A stretch of DNA of 64,000 bases from an uncultured Pelagibacteraceae bacterium (GCA_902560855.1 CACENJ010000001.1:1-64000); one strand, 5' to 3'; positions 44,074-52,591 are shown, numbered from the stretch's first letter. The notes: generated from the sequence alone by a model not told the origin. Made by a program: numbers and translations.

Positions 44074-45073
44074 TTAATTTTTTAATGTCTTCTAATATAT
44101 TTTTTTGAATAACAATACCTTTTTTAAGATTTTTTTTATATCTTGAGTTTATTCCTTGTCCTGGGTAAAGAATTTCTTGTACTCCTTTAATTTTTGGAAG
44201 TTTTTTTATTGTTCTAATGTTTTGTCTAATTCTTCTTATATAATTTTTTCCTACGAATAGATTTGGTTTTAAAACTAAGAATAAATGTCCTACATTTTGC
44301 GGTCCGCTAAAATCATCAAATGGGTCTTTAACTTTTCCTCCGTGGTTTGCTCCTGTTAATACTCCACTCATTATATCTACCATCCATGCTAATCCTGAAC
44401 CTCTAAAACCTGCTATAGGTAACTGAACTCCTTTTAAAGCACGCTTAGCATCTGTTGTTGGTTTGCCAAATTTATCTAAAGCTACACCTAAAGGAATTTT
44501 ATGTCCTAATTTTGCAGCAACTCTTATTTTACCTCTATTAATAACAGAAACAGATGTGTCTAAGATAAAAGGAATTTTATTTCCTGTAGGTGTTCCAAAG
44601 CAGATAGGGTTAGTTCCAAAAAGTTTTTTTTTAGATCCATAAGGAGCGATTGCAGGAGGAGCATTTGTAAAACAGAAAACTATCAAGTTTTTATTAACTG
44701 CTTGTTCAGCATAAAAACTAGATAAACCATAATGACCACTATTTTTAATTGCAACCAAGCTTATACCAGTTTTTTTGGCATTTTTTATAGCAAGCTTTAT
44801 CCCAATATCTGCTGCAACAAAACCTATTCCATCATTTCCATCGATATGAGCTATAGAACTAGAAATTTTTTTTATTTTAATTTTTGGTTTGGGGTTAATT
44901 ATTTTTTTTTTTAATCTTTCACAATACATTTTTAGTCTAGCTAGACCGTGAGATGGTGCACCAACTAATTCTGCTTTTATTAAATATTCTGAGCTAATTT
45001 CTGCGTGTTTGTCACTTAGCTTAAATTTTTTAAAAATTTTTTTTACTATTTTTTTAATTTTAAAATGTTTCAC
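44060..45073 (-). CDS. Malate/L-lactate/sulfolactate dehydrogenase (LDH2) family
   Basis: 337 residues from a GTG start. VGAPSHGLARLKMYCERL near residue 34, KNSGHYGLSSFYAEQAVNKNLIVFCFTNAPPAIAPYGSKK near 120 and FGTNPICFGTPTG are family hallmarks of the non-Rossmann NAD(P) dehydrogenases that include ComC sulfolactate and ureidoglycolate dehydrogenase. It would oxidise a 2-hydroxy acid. The 3' end overlaps the Pta/Ptb start by 14 nt, so the two genes are translationally linked. Confidence 0.87.
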   Translation of the reverse strand: MKHFKIKKIVKKIFKKFKLSDKHAEISSEYLIKAELVGAPSHGLARLKMYCERLKKKIINPKPKIKIKKISSSIAHIDGNDGIGFVAADIGIKLAIKNAKKTGISLVAIKNSGHYGLSSFYAEQAVNKNLIVFCFTNAPPAIAPYGSKKKLFGTNPICFGTPTGNKIPFILDTSVSVINRGKIRVAAKLGHKIPLGVALDKFGKPTTDAKRALKGVQLPIAGFRGSGLAWMVDIMSGVLTGANHGGKVKDPFDDFSGPQNVGHLFLVLKPNLFVGKNYIRRIRQNIRTIKKLPKIKGVQEILYPGQGINSRYKKNLKKGIVIQKNILEDIKKLNAVK

Positions 45074-45188
45074 GTTATGCTGATAGATTTAAATTAATAT
45101 TTTATAAACATATTTTTATTAATACAACTAGAAGTTTAATTGTATAATATTTAGTTAGTTTTTCCTAATAAATACATATTTTTGATGT

Positions 45189-45218
45189 TTGACTAGTTAC
45201 CATTTTAAATAATAGAAT
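45189..45218 (+). promoter_or_regulatory. Promoter of the secreted-protein operon
   Basis: TTGACT and TAGAAT are separated by 18 nt, followed by AGAGGGGTAA and the ATG at 45236. The leader would be only about 10-15 nt. A TATAAT at 45143 is another possible -10. Strong elements suggest high expression of the two secreted proteins. Confidence 0.55.
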
Positions 45219-45235
45219 AATCTTTAGAGGGGTAA

Positions 45236-45913
45236 ATGAGTATAAGAAACTTTGCAAAATTTTTTACAGTTTTATTAGCTGTGTTTTTGCTGACAACCAC
45301 ATTTTCTGACGCAGCAAAAAAGAAAAAGAAAAAAGAAAAAGACTGCATTTATTGCCAAAAGTATGAAAAAATGAAAGATTGGCCTGAGAGCGAAAGGCCA
45401 GCAGCATTTATTTGGGAGGATATAAAATATCCTGAAGGAATGTTTCTACCTACATCTGACACTCCAAAGAAAAAGCAAGGTGAAGCAGGAGGAAAAGTTT
45501 ATGCAAGATTTGTTAAAGGAAAAGGGTCTTTAAACAAATATCAGCATTTAATGATAAGAGATATGGCTTACTTTGAAGCATTATTTAACGAAATGCTAAA
45601 AGATAAAAGAGCAAAAGTTGAAACATTAGAAGGACTAAAAAAGGGTAGAGAAGCAATGAGAATGAGCCTTCAAATATCTCCTAAAGCAAAAACTTCCGAA
45701 GCAGTATTAAAGTTTTGGGCAACTGGAAAGATGTTAAAAGCTGCATGGAAACAGAACAAAAAGAAAAAGAAAAAGAAATCAAAAATAGACCCCGAAATTG
45801 CAGAACGAGCGGCAGTACTTGCAAATATGAAAAAACAAATTGCTTTAGCAAAAGTTAATGCACAAAGAGCAGCTACAATTGAGGCTCAAAAACAAATAGA
45901 ACAAACTCAATAA
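45236..45913 (+). CDS. Basic, lysine-rich secreted protein of unknown function
   Basis: 225 residues, no family recognised. A Sec signal (FFTVLLAVFLLTTTFSDA, cleavage near residue 25) exposes a run of lysines and then DCIYCQKYEKMKDWP, a CxxC that could bind metal or haem-like groups or be redox-active. The middle (AAFIWEDIKYPEGMFLPTSDTP) has some aromatic residues; the C-terminal third is helical, with a second lysine run near 175 and a likely coiled coil (AERAAVLANMKKQIALAKVNAQRAATIEAQKQ). TAATG overlap with the next gene shows coupled synthesis with the acidic Met-rich protein. Charge complementarity suggests binding between the two, which is inference. Confidence 0.8.
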   Translation: MSIRNFAKFFTVLLAVFLLTTTFSDAAKKKKKKEKDCIYCQKYEKMKDWPESERPAAFIWEDIKYPEGMFLPTSDTPKKKQGEAGGKVYARFVKGKGSLNKYQHLMIRDMAYFEALFNEMLKDKRAKVETLEGLKKGREAMRMSLQISPKAKTSEAVLKFWATGKMLKAAWKQNKKKKKKKSKIDPEIAERAAVLANMKKQIALAKVNAQRAATIEAQKQIEQTQ

Positions 45914-48408
45914 TGATAAAAAAAATTTTAATTAAAACTGCATTTATACTCTTTTTGATATCAAACACATTTGCTAATGCAAATGATGTTGCTGGATTAG
46001 CAGGTGTTTCCGAAGCAGCAGGAAATTCGGCTCAAGCTGCAGCTGACCAATTAGCAAGTGATGCGGGTAAAGTTACCGAAAATTTAGAAGCCGCTACTGA
46101 AGCTTTAGGAGAAGCAAAATCTGATATTGGTAAAGCATTAGACACATCAATTGCTCAAGCAGAAACAGCTATGGCATTTGCACAAGAAAGTTTAGCTAAA
46201 GGAGATATAACATCAGCAGTTCAGGCCATGACATTGGTTGAAGGTGTTACAGATATGGCATTAGGTGCGGTGCCCGACCCAACTGCATTGGATATGTCAG
46301 ATATGGATTTTGGAAAAGATTTTTCACCGGAAGAAATGGCAGCTCTATCAAGTATAGCAGGAACAATGGGAGCTGGAAAAGTTGTTGCTATGCAAAAACT
46401 TGCTGGATCAATGAATGCAGTAGAAGGAGCAGGTTTTGATGCAAAAGGAATGATGGGAGCATTAGATGCTAATGGCATTGGAATTGGATCAGCTATGGAA
46501 GGCTTAGCAGATGCAGGTATGGTTGATTTGGGAGCTGTTATGGGAACAGAGACATTCGATATGGGAGCCTTTGATGCAGGTAGCTTTGCATCTATGAATG
46601 TTGCAGAAATGGGGATGAACCCAGCAATGATGGCAGGAGCTTTAGAAGCTTTACCAGTTGGAGCAGCTACAGCTGCATTAGAAACTTTAACTTCAGATCC
46701 AGGTGCAATGGGTGAGATGGCTGGAGCAATGACCGGTGCAATAGGTGCAACTATGATGGCAAAAGGTATGGGCGCAGAAATGATGGATGCTATGGGAGCC
46801 TCAATGGGAATGGAAGGTATGTCAGGAATGGCTGAAGGTATGCAAGGATTAGAAGGTATGGAAGCACTTGGAGAAGCAATGGGTGGAATGGCAACTATGG
46901 CTGCAAGTTTAAGTGAAGCATTTGGAGATCCTTCAACAGGAATTACTGCATCAATGTCAGGAACGGTTGGAATGATTAGTGGAGCTATTTCAGGAAAAGC
47001 TCCTAAAGAAAAAACTGCTATAGCAATGGGGATGGAATCAAAAGATTCAGCAGCAGCTTTAATGGCTGATGAAGGACCAGAAGCAATCGAAATGCCAGAA
47101 AATGTTAGTGAATCAGGAATGATGATGGGAGCCATGGTTATGGCAAAACCTTCATTAGCAGGCGGGTTACCAGGCGCTATGGCACCACCAGAAGGTATGA
47201 CAGCTATGGGAATGGAAGCAGCAGGAGCAATAGGTGCTGATGCTGGAGTTGGAATGGCTGGTATGGCCGATGTTATGGGAGGTGCAATGGATGCAGACCA
47301 AATGGGAGAACATATGGCAGCAATGACTGGTATGGATGCTGGAGCAATGGATCAATTAGGAATGGCAGAAATGGCAGCTCAAACAGGTTTAACACCAGGA
47401 ATGGTAGCTAGCATGGGAGCTGCAGGAATGGCAGGAATGGATGTAACATCTGTTATGTCTACTGAAATGGCAGGACTAGGAAGTGAAGCAATTCAAGGTA
47501 TGGCTGCTATGGCAGCTGAAGGAGCAATGCCAGCTTCTATGATGGGCGATATGATGGAAACAGGTTTAGTTAACCAAGGCACAATGGCGGCAATGGGAGC
47601 AACAGGTATGGAAGGTTTAAGTGAAGCCATGGGTATGGAAGGTGGCGACATGGGTTTAGCAGCAATGAGTGGTGGAATGGTTGGAATGGGAAAAATGGAT
47701 ATGGATGCAGAAATGAATCCTGAAATGGCTGAAGCCATGGGGGTATCAGGAGGACCTGAAGGAGCTAAACTAGGAGATATTATGGGAGCTGGAGGACCTG
47801 AAGGCGGAATGGAAGGCATGGAGGGTATGGAAGGAATGGAAGCAGGAATGGAATCCGGAATGAATTTAGGACAAGTGTCAGCAGCAATGGGCACAGGTTT
47901 AGACCCAGGTGCAGCAATGGGCTCAGTTGCAAAAGCAGCAGGTGCAGCTTCTGAAGCAGGATCAGGATTAGCAGGCGCAGCAATGGGATCAGCAATGTCT
48001 GCTCAAGGTGCAGCAGCTTCTGCAATGGGATCAGGTGCAATGGGCGCAGCAATGGGAGCTGGTGGCATGGGTGATGGTGCTATGGGCAAAGCTATGGGCG
48101 GCGCAATGCAAGAAGGTATGGGCGGCGCAATGGGCGGCGCTATGGCAGGTGCTATGGCAGGTCAAGCAGGCGGCATGGGCGGCATGGGCGGCATGATGGG
48201 CGAAGGCGGCATGATGGGCGAAGGCGGCATGGGCGGTATGATGGGCGGTCAAGGTGGTTTTGGTGGGCTTGGTGGCGAAGGCGGCATGTTCGGCGAAGGC
48301 GGTATGATGGGCGAAGGTGGACCAGGATTTGGCGGCGAAGGTGGCCCTGGAGGACCAGGAGGACCAGAAGGACCAGGTGGACCTGACCCAGGTGGAAATC
48401 CTCCGTAA
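45913..48408 (+). CDS. Giant Met/Gly/Ala-rich secreted low-complexity protein, 831 residues
   Basis: No family recognised. A Sec signal (FILFLISNTFANA) is followed by an Ala-rich helical part to about residue 110, then roughly 600 residues built of short Met-Gly-Ala-Glu-Asp units (AMG, GMEGM, GMAGM), and a C-terminal tail of GGMGG, GEGG and finally GGPGGP. By hand count there are about 126 Met (15%); I found no Cys, Trp, Tyr or Arg and only one His. It is acidic. The gene is more GC-rich than its neighbours and leaves long antisense frames open, explaining the shadow ORFs on both strands. It could be a structural or adhesive fibre, a Met-based Cu(I)/Ag chelator or an oxidant sink; none is proven. 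Coupled by TAATG to the basic protein before it. Confidence 0.85.
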   Translation: MIKKILIKTAFILFLISNTFANANDVAGLAGVSEAAGNSAQAAADQLASDAGKVTENLEAATEALGEAKSDIGKALDTSIAQAETAMAFAQESLAKGDITSAVQAMTLVEGVTDMALGAVPDPTALDMSDMDFGKDFSPEEMAALSSIAGTMGAGKVVAMQKLAGSMNAVEGAGFDAKGMMGALDANGIGIGSAMEGLADAGMVDLGAVMGTETFDMGAFDAGSFASMNVAEMGMNPAMMAGALEALPVGAATAALETLTSDPGAMGEMAGAMTGAIGATMMAKGMGAEMMDAMGASMGMEGMSGMAEGMQGLEGMEALGEAMGGMATMAASLSEAFGDPSTGITASMSGTVGMISGAISGKAPKEKTAIAMGMESKDSAAALMADEGPEAIEMPENVSESGMMMGAMVMAKPSLAGGLPGAMAPPEGMTAMGMEAAGAIGADAGVGMAGMADVMGGAMDADQMGEHMAAMTGMDAGAMDQLGMAEMAAQTGLTPGMVASMGAAGMAGMDVTSVMSTEMAGLGSEAIQGMAAMAAEGAMPASMMGDMMETGLVNQGTMAAMGATGMEGLSEAMGMEGGDMGLAAMSGGMVGMGKMDMDAEMNPEMAEAMGVSGGPEGAKLGDIMGAGGPEGGMEGMEGMEGMEAGMESGMNLGQVSAAMGTGLDPGAAMGSVAKAAGAASEAGSGLAGAAMGSAMSAQGAAASAMGSGAMGAAMGAGGMGDGAMGKAMGGAMQEGMGGAMGGAMAGAMAGQAGGMGGMGGMMGEGGMMGEGGMGGMMGGQGGFGGLGGEGGMFGEGGMMGEGGPGFGGEGGPGGPGGPEGPGGPDPGGNPP
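48169..48231 (+). repeat. Tandem minisatellite within the Met-rich gene
   Basis: Three perfect copies of the 9-mer ggcggcatg (48169-48195) are followed by two perfect copies of an 18-mer atgggcgaaggcggcatg (48196-48231). Units are multiples of three, so slippage would change length without breaking the frame. Its GC content is far above the surroundings. Confidence 0.85.
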
Positions 48409-48428
48409 GATTATTTATCTAAAATAAA

Positions 48429-49424
48429 TTAACTATTCCAAAAAGGACATTCGCTTTTAGCGAATAAGTATTTTTTTATATTATCGTTTAACTTTAGTGT
48501 AGTTATAGACATTCCTGCCATCTCCATGGAAGTTGCATATCTTCCAACATAAGATTTAAGATTATTTATTTTTGAATTAGTTAAATTTTCATTAACTCTT
48601 TTAGATATTATATATAACTCTTCTAACGGAGTAGCTCCTAAACTATTAATCATTACAGTAATATTATCATTAGCAGTTAATTTTGAGTCATTAATTATCC
48701 TTTTATAAAGATCATCAACTAAGTCGTTTGCAGGCTTTAGTTTTTCTCTTTTTATTCCTGGTTCACCATGAATACCCATGCCAATTTCTATTTCATCATC
48801 ACTTATTTCAAAAGTAGGTTTTCCAGCTTCGGGTAAAATACAAGGAGATAAAGCAACACCAAGAGTTCTGATATTATTATTTACTTCTGAAGCTAAATTA
48901 AAAACATCATCTAAAGATGCACCAGTTTCAGCAATTGCACCAGCGGTTTTAAATACAAAAATCATTCCTGCAATTCCTCTTCTTTTAGATTTTTCTTTTT
49001 CACTAGCACTTGCAATATCATCAGCAACTATTACTTTTTTTGTTTTAATTCCCTCAGCTTCAGCCATTTCACAAGCCATTTCAAAATTCATTACATCGCC
49101 ACCATAATTTCCAATAATACATAAAACACCATTGCCATTATCAGCGTTTTTTATAGCTGATATCATTTGTTCCACGGAAGGTGATGCAAATACAGAACCT
49201 ATAGCGCATGCATCTAAAAATCCTTTTCCTAAATAACCAGTAAAAACTGGTAAATGTCCTGACCCTCCACCAGTAACTATACCAACTTTATTTGTAGCTT
49301 TTGTAGTCCTTGTAATTACTCTTTTATTATCTTTTGCGAAAGCATAGATTTCAGGGTGAGATTTAACTAATCCGTCTATAGATTCTTCAACAAAGTCACT
49401 TGCTTTATTAATTATCTTTTTCAT
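48429..49424 (-). CDS. dhaK: Dihydroxyacetone kinase subunit K
   Basis: 331 residues. VGIVTGGGSGHLPVFTGYLGKGFLDACAIGSVFASPS near residue 49 is the DhaK substrate loop, and EIGMGIHGEPGIKREK near 217 contains the His that binds dihydroxyacetone covalently. It provides the substrate site; the ADP/ATP-binding DhaL is a separate gene at 52004. Monocistronic, convergent with the Met-rich protein gene. No DhaM or PTS component is visible. Confidence 0.93.
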   Translation of the reverse strand: MKKIINKASDFVEESIDGLVKSHPEIYAFAKDNKRVITRTTKATNKVGIVTGGGSGHLPVFTGYLGKGFLDACAIGSVFASPSVEQMISAIKNADNGNGVLCIIGNYGGDVMNFEMACEMAEAEGIKTKKVIVADDIASASEKEKSKRRGIAGMIFVFKTAGAIAETGASLDDVFNLASEVNNNIRTLGVALSPCILPEAGKPTFEISDDEIEIGMGIHGEPGIKREKLKPANDLVDDLYKRIINDSKLTANDNITVMINSLGATPLEELYIISKRVNENLTNSKINNLKSYVGRYATSMEMAGMSITTLKLNDNIKKYLFAKSECPFWNS

Positions 49425-49461
49425 GTAATTTTATTATGAATATACTAAAATATATTTTTCT

Positions 49462-50601
49462 ATGATTACACCATTTAAAATAAATATTTCCAACAAAATA
49501 ATTGAGGATATTAACAAAAAGGTTAAAAATTATCCTTGGCACGAAATGCCTGATGATGGTGGATGGGCATATGGAACTAACCTTGACTATATGAAAGAAA
49601 TTTCAAAGTATTGGATAGAAAAATATGATTGGAAAAAAACAGAAAAAAAAATAAATAAGTTTAAAAATTTTACAGCAAATATAGATGGTATTGATATTCA
49701 TTTTATTTATGAAAAGGGAAGCGGGTCTAATCCAAAGACATTATTATTAAGTCATGGATGGCCAGGGTCTATAGTCGAATTTTTACTCATAATTGATCAA
49801 CTTGCTCATCCAGAAAAATATGGTGGAAAAGAAGAAGATGCTTTTAATGTCGTAGCGCCATCTTTACCTGGATTTGGCTTTTCAGGAAAACCTCCCAAAC
49901 CAATTGGCCCAAGAAAAATGGCATCAATATTTAATTCATTAATGACAAACAAACTTGGATATAAAAAATACTTTGCCCAAGGTGGTGACTTTGGCGGAAC
50001 AATTGCTACTTGGTTAGCCTTTGACTTTCCAGAATATTGCTACGCAATTCATATTAATATTTTAATTGTAAGACATCCTGATGGCCCTCAAACTAAAGAA
50101 GAAAAAAATTGGGAAGAAAAATTTGAAAGAAATCAAATTTTAGAAAATGGATATAGAACGCAACAAGCAACAAAACCACAAACATTAAGCTACGCAATGA
50201 TGGATAGTCCTATTGGAGTAGCGGCCTGGATAATTGAAAAGATGCGAGGGTGGTCTGATATAAATAATAATGATATTGAAAGCGTTTATTCCAAAGATAC
50301 TTTGTTATCAAATATTATGGTTTATCTCGTTACAAAAACTTTTAACACAGCATCTTGGATTTATTATGGAAGAAGAGAAGAAGGAGGAAGGTTTCTTCCT
50401 AAAAAAGGTTTACCTATTAAAGTTCCAACTGCCGTTGCTTTATTTCCAAAGGAATATTTAGAATGGGCTCCAAGATCTTATGTTGAAAGAATTTACAACA
50501 TTAAACGTTGGACAGAAATGGAAAAAGGTGGACACTTTGCAGCTTTAGAACAGCCAGAGTTATTAATTAAAGATATAAGAGATTTTGCTAGGTCTTTATG
50601 A
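49462..50601 (+). CDS. Epoxide hydrolase (alpha/beta hydrolase with EHN domain)
   Basis: 379 residues. The N-terminal EHN segment (TPFKINISNKIIEDINKKV ... WKKTEKKINKFKNFTANIDGIDIHFIYEKG) precedes the hydrolase core with oxyanion loop LSHGWPGSIVEF, the Asp nucleophile in QGGDFGGTIATWLAF near residue 177 and the catalytic His in EKGGHFAALEQPE near 355. It opens epoxides to diols. Stop overlaps the deaminase start by 4 nt (ATGA). Confidence 0.9.
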   Translation: MITPFKINISNKIIEDINKKVKNYPWHEMPDDGGWAYGTNLDYMKEISKYWIEKYDWKKTEKKINKFKNFTANIDGIDIHFIYEKGSGSNPKTLLLSHGWPGSIVEFLLIIDQLAHPEKYGGKEEDAFNVVAPSLPGFGFSGKPPKPIGPRKMASIFNSLMTNKLGYKKYFAQGGDFGGTIATWLAFDFPEYCYAIHINILIVRHPDGPQTKEEKNWEEKFERNQILENGYRTQQATKPQTLSYAMMDSPIGVAAWIIEKMRGWSDINNNDIESVYSKDTLLSNIMVYLVTKTFNTASWIYYGRREEGGRFLPKKGLPIKVPTAVALFPKEYLEWAPRSYVERIYNIKRWTEMEKGGHFAALEQPELLIKDIRDFARSL

Positions 50602-51587
50602 GTCTATTAGAATTTATAAAAAAATCACCAAAAGTTGAATTGCATTTACATATAGAAGGCACTCTGGAACCTGAATTAATGTTTGCTTTAGCTAAAAGAA
50701 ACAATATTCAAATTCCATTTAAAAATATTAAAGATATTAAAAAAGCATATAATTTTAGTAATTTAAATTCTTTTTTAAAAATTTATTATGAAGCAGCTAA
50801 GGTATTAGTAAAAGAAAAAGATTTTTTTGATCTTACTTGGGCATACGCATTAAAATGTAAAGAGGAAAACATAGTTCATACGGAAATATTTTTTGATCCT
50901 CAAACCCATACAGATAGAGGGATTGATTTTGATATTGTGATAAATGGAATTTATAAAGCGCTTAAAAAAGCTGAAAAAGAATTAAATTTGAGCTTTAAAA
51001 TTATTATGTGTTTTTTAAGACACTTAGATGAAGAAGCGGGTTTTAAAATTTTGGATAAAGCGATTAATCATAAAGATAAGATTTTTGGCGTTGGTTTAGA
51101 TTCTTCTGAATTAGGAAATCCCCCAAATAAATTTCAAAAATTGTTTAAAAAAGCTTCAGAAAACAACTTTATAACGGTTGCTCATGCAGGCGAGGAAGGA
51201 CCACCAGAATATATGTGGGAAGCTATAAATCTACTTAATGTAAAAAGAATTGATCATGGAGTTCAATGTCTTAAAGATGAAAAGTTGGTTAAAAAGTTAT
51301 CAAAAAGCCAAATTCCACTAACAGTATGTCCACTTTCAAATATAAAATTAAAGGTATTTAATAAACTAAAAGATCATAATTTAAAAAAAATGTTAGATAA
51401 GAAATTAATGGTAATGGTTAATTCTGACGACCCAGCTTATTTTGGTGGGTATTTAAGTAAAAACTTAATTGAAACACAAAAAGCATTAAATCTTTCAAGA
51501 AATGAAGTAAAAAAACTACTTGTTAACGCATTTAAATCTTCATTTTTAGAAGAGAAAAAAAAAGAAGAATGGATTAAAAAAATTTGA
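50598..51587 (+). CDS. Adenine/adenosine deaminase
   Basis: 329 residues. Zinc ligands HxH in KVELHLHIEGTLEPE near residue 15, VAHAGEEGPPEYMWEAI near 195 and VNSDDPAYFGGYL near 275. DDPAYFGG is the form associated with adenine deaminase (Aah1-like), whereas adenosine deaminases usually have a DDP-xxF/M pattern followed by other residues; adenine is the likelier substrate. Purine salvage. Coupled to the epoxide hydrolase by ATGA overlap. Confidence 0.85.
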   Translation: MSLLEFIKKSPKVELHLHIEGTLEPELMFALAKRNNIQIPFKNIKDIKKAYNFSNLNSFLKIYYEAAKVLVKEKDFFDLTWAYALKCKEENIVHTEIFFDPQTHTDRGIDFDIVINGIYKALKKAEKELNLSFKIIMCFLRHLDEEAGFKILDKAINHKDKIFGVGLDSSELGNPPNKFQKLFKKASENNFITVAHAGEEGPPEYMWEAINLLNVKRIDHGVQCLKDEKLVKKLSKSQIPLTVCPLSNIKLKVFNKLKDHNLKKMLDKKLMVMVNSDDPAYFGGYLSKNLIETQKALNLSRNEVKKLLVNAFKSSFLEEKKKEEWIKKI

Positions 51588-51599
51588 TAATAAACTAAA

Positions 51600-51737
51600 A
51601 TGCAAAAAATAATTTTTTTTATTATTTCGTTGTTGATTTTTGGATTAATAATATATATTGGAATATCTGCACTAATAAGAGGTAAAAAATCAAAAAAAAC
51701 GAATAAAAAAGAAAATAATATAAATCAAAATGAATAA
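51600..51737 (+). CDS. Membrane microprotein, 45 residues (not in ORF track)
   Basis: ATG at 51600, TAA at 51735-51737. One N-terminal hydrophobic helix (IIFFIISLLIFGLIIYIGI) followed by a lysine-rich cytoplasmic tail (RGKKSKKTNKK). It begins 12 nt after the deaminase stop and overlaps the next small ORF by 8 nt. No family recognised; the helix-plus-basic-tail design and tight packing support a real gene. Confidence 0.55.
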   Translation: MQKIIFFIISLLIFGLIIYIGISALIRGKKSKKTNKKENNINQNE

Positions 51738-51900
51738 AAGTACTTTGATAATAACAATTTACGCAATTGGAATAATTATTGGAGCGCTATTCCTCGATAT
51801 TTGGGGAGCAGAAACTTCTTTATTAAAAGCGATGATAGGAGTTGGTTGGACTGCATTATTTTTAATATGTCTATTTTATGTTGAAAAAAAAGATAATTAA
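51730..51900 (+). CDS. Membrane microprotein, 56 residues, two helices (not in ORF track)
   Basis: ATG at 51730 with 8-nt overlap onto the 45-residue ORF; TAA at 51898-51900. Two hydrophobic helices (LIITIYAIGIIIGALFL and MIGVGWTALFLICLFYV) are joined by the loop DIWGAETSLLK and end in EKKDN. The hairpin topology with polar termini looks genuine. No family recognised. Confidence 0.6.
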   Translation: MNKSTLIITIYAIGIIIGALFLDIWGAETSLLKAMIGVGWTALFLICLFYVEKKDN

Positions 51901-52000
51901 ACAGGAAAGCGTACCAAAAAGCTTTGCTAGAAAGTATATATATTATTACTATTGCTTCTTTTGGATCGTATTAATTATATTTTTAATTTTTAGAAAATAA
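51878..52000 (+). CDS. Possible membrane microprotein, 40 residues (not in ORF track)
   Basis: ATG at 51878 in another frame, overlapping the 56-residue ORF by 23 nt; TAA at 51998-52000. A basic start (MLKKKIIKQE) leads to SFARKYIYYYYCFFWIVLIIFLIF and RK. AT-rich DNA readily encodes such hydrophobic stretches, so this is the weakest of the three. It ends 3 nt before the convergent dhaL stop. Confidence 0.4.
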   Translation: MLKKKIIKQESVPKSFARKYIYYYYCFFWIVLIIFLIFRK

Positions 52001-52003
52001 AAA

Positions 52004-52591
52004 TTAAAAAGCTTCACTTAATTTATTTAAAACAAGCATACCTGGGTCATCTAGATCTTTTGTTTTATCTTCAAACATTCTTGCTCTTCCGATTAGTATT
52101 TTTTTTCCTTTAAAATCTTCCAAAGCTTGTTTCGTTGCTTTCTTAAATATTTCAGAATAATTTTTATTCTCTTTAAGTTTTTTTATTATTAAATTTAGAC
52201 TATCCGCGATAGTTTTATCACCCAGTTTGCATTTACCTCTTTCAATAATTGTTTTTAATGAAATTTCAAAAATATCAATAATATCTTCATGATTACATTC
52301 TGTTTTTCCTTTTAAATTTTTTGAAATATTCATAAATGAAAAAGCAATTAATGTTCCAAAGCTAGAGCCAGACTTTTTAACAAATGCCTGTGAACAAAGT
52401 ATAAAATTAGCACCCATATCTTCTTTAAAATTACCTTTATTATTATTTACTTCTTCTAATCCATTTAGAATTGTAACACCAAGATCGCCGTCACCTATTT
52501 TGCCATCGGCAGCATTAAATTCATCATGGGATTTTTTAGCCTGAGAAAGTAATTTTTCAAAAATACTTTCTAAAATTTTCTTATTTAACAT
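52004..52591 (-). CDS. dhaL: Dihydroxyacetone kinase subunit L
   Basis: 195 residues from the ATG at 52591, which overlaps the tauC stop (TAATG); the ORF-track start at 52609 is a TTG within tauC. Nucleotide/Mg-binding Asp residues are in DGKIGDGDLGVTILNGLEEV near residue 27, and SGSSFGTLIAFSF near 75 is the usual phosphate loop. It pairs with DhaK (48429), 2.6 kb away across four or five plus-strand genes. Its coupling to tauC rather than to dhaK is odd. Confidence 0.88.
   Translation of the reverse strand: MLNKKILESIFEKLLSQAKKSHDEFNAADGKIGDGDLGVTILNGLEEVNNNKGNFKEDMGANFILCSQAFVKKSGSSFGTLIAFSFMNISKNLKGKTECNHEDIIDIFEISLKTIIERGKCKLGDKTIADSLNLIIKKLKENKNYSEIFKKATKQALEDFKGKKILIGRARMFEDKTKDLDDPGMLVLNKLSEAF

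Noticed and set aside
46221-47135. 304-residue antisense ORF within the Met-rich gene (also 47167-47355, 47493-47894, 47780-48052, 48008-48196, 48031-48252)
   Set aside because: These are composition artefacts. The repetitive gca/gga/atg codons of the Met-rich gene leave other frames free of stops; their translations are low-complexity and lack starts or ribosome sites.
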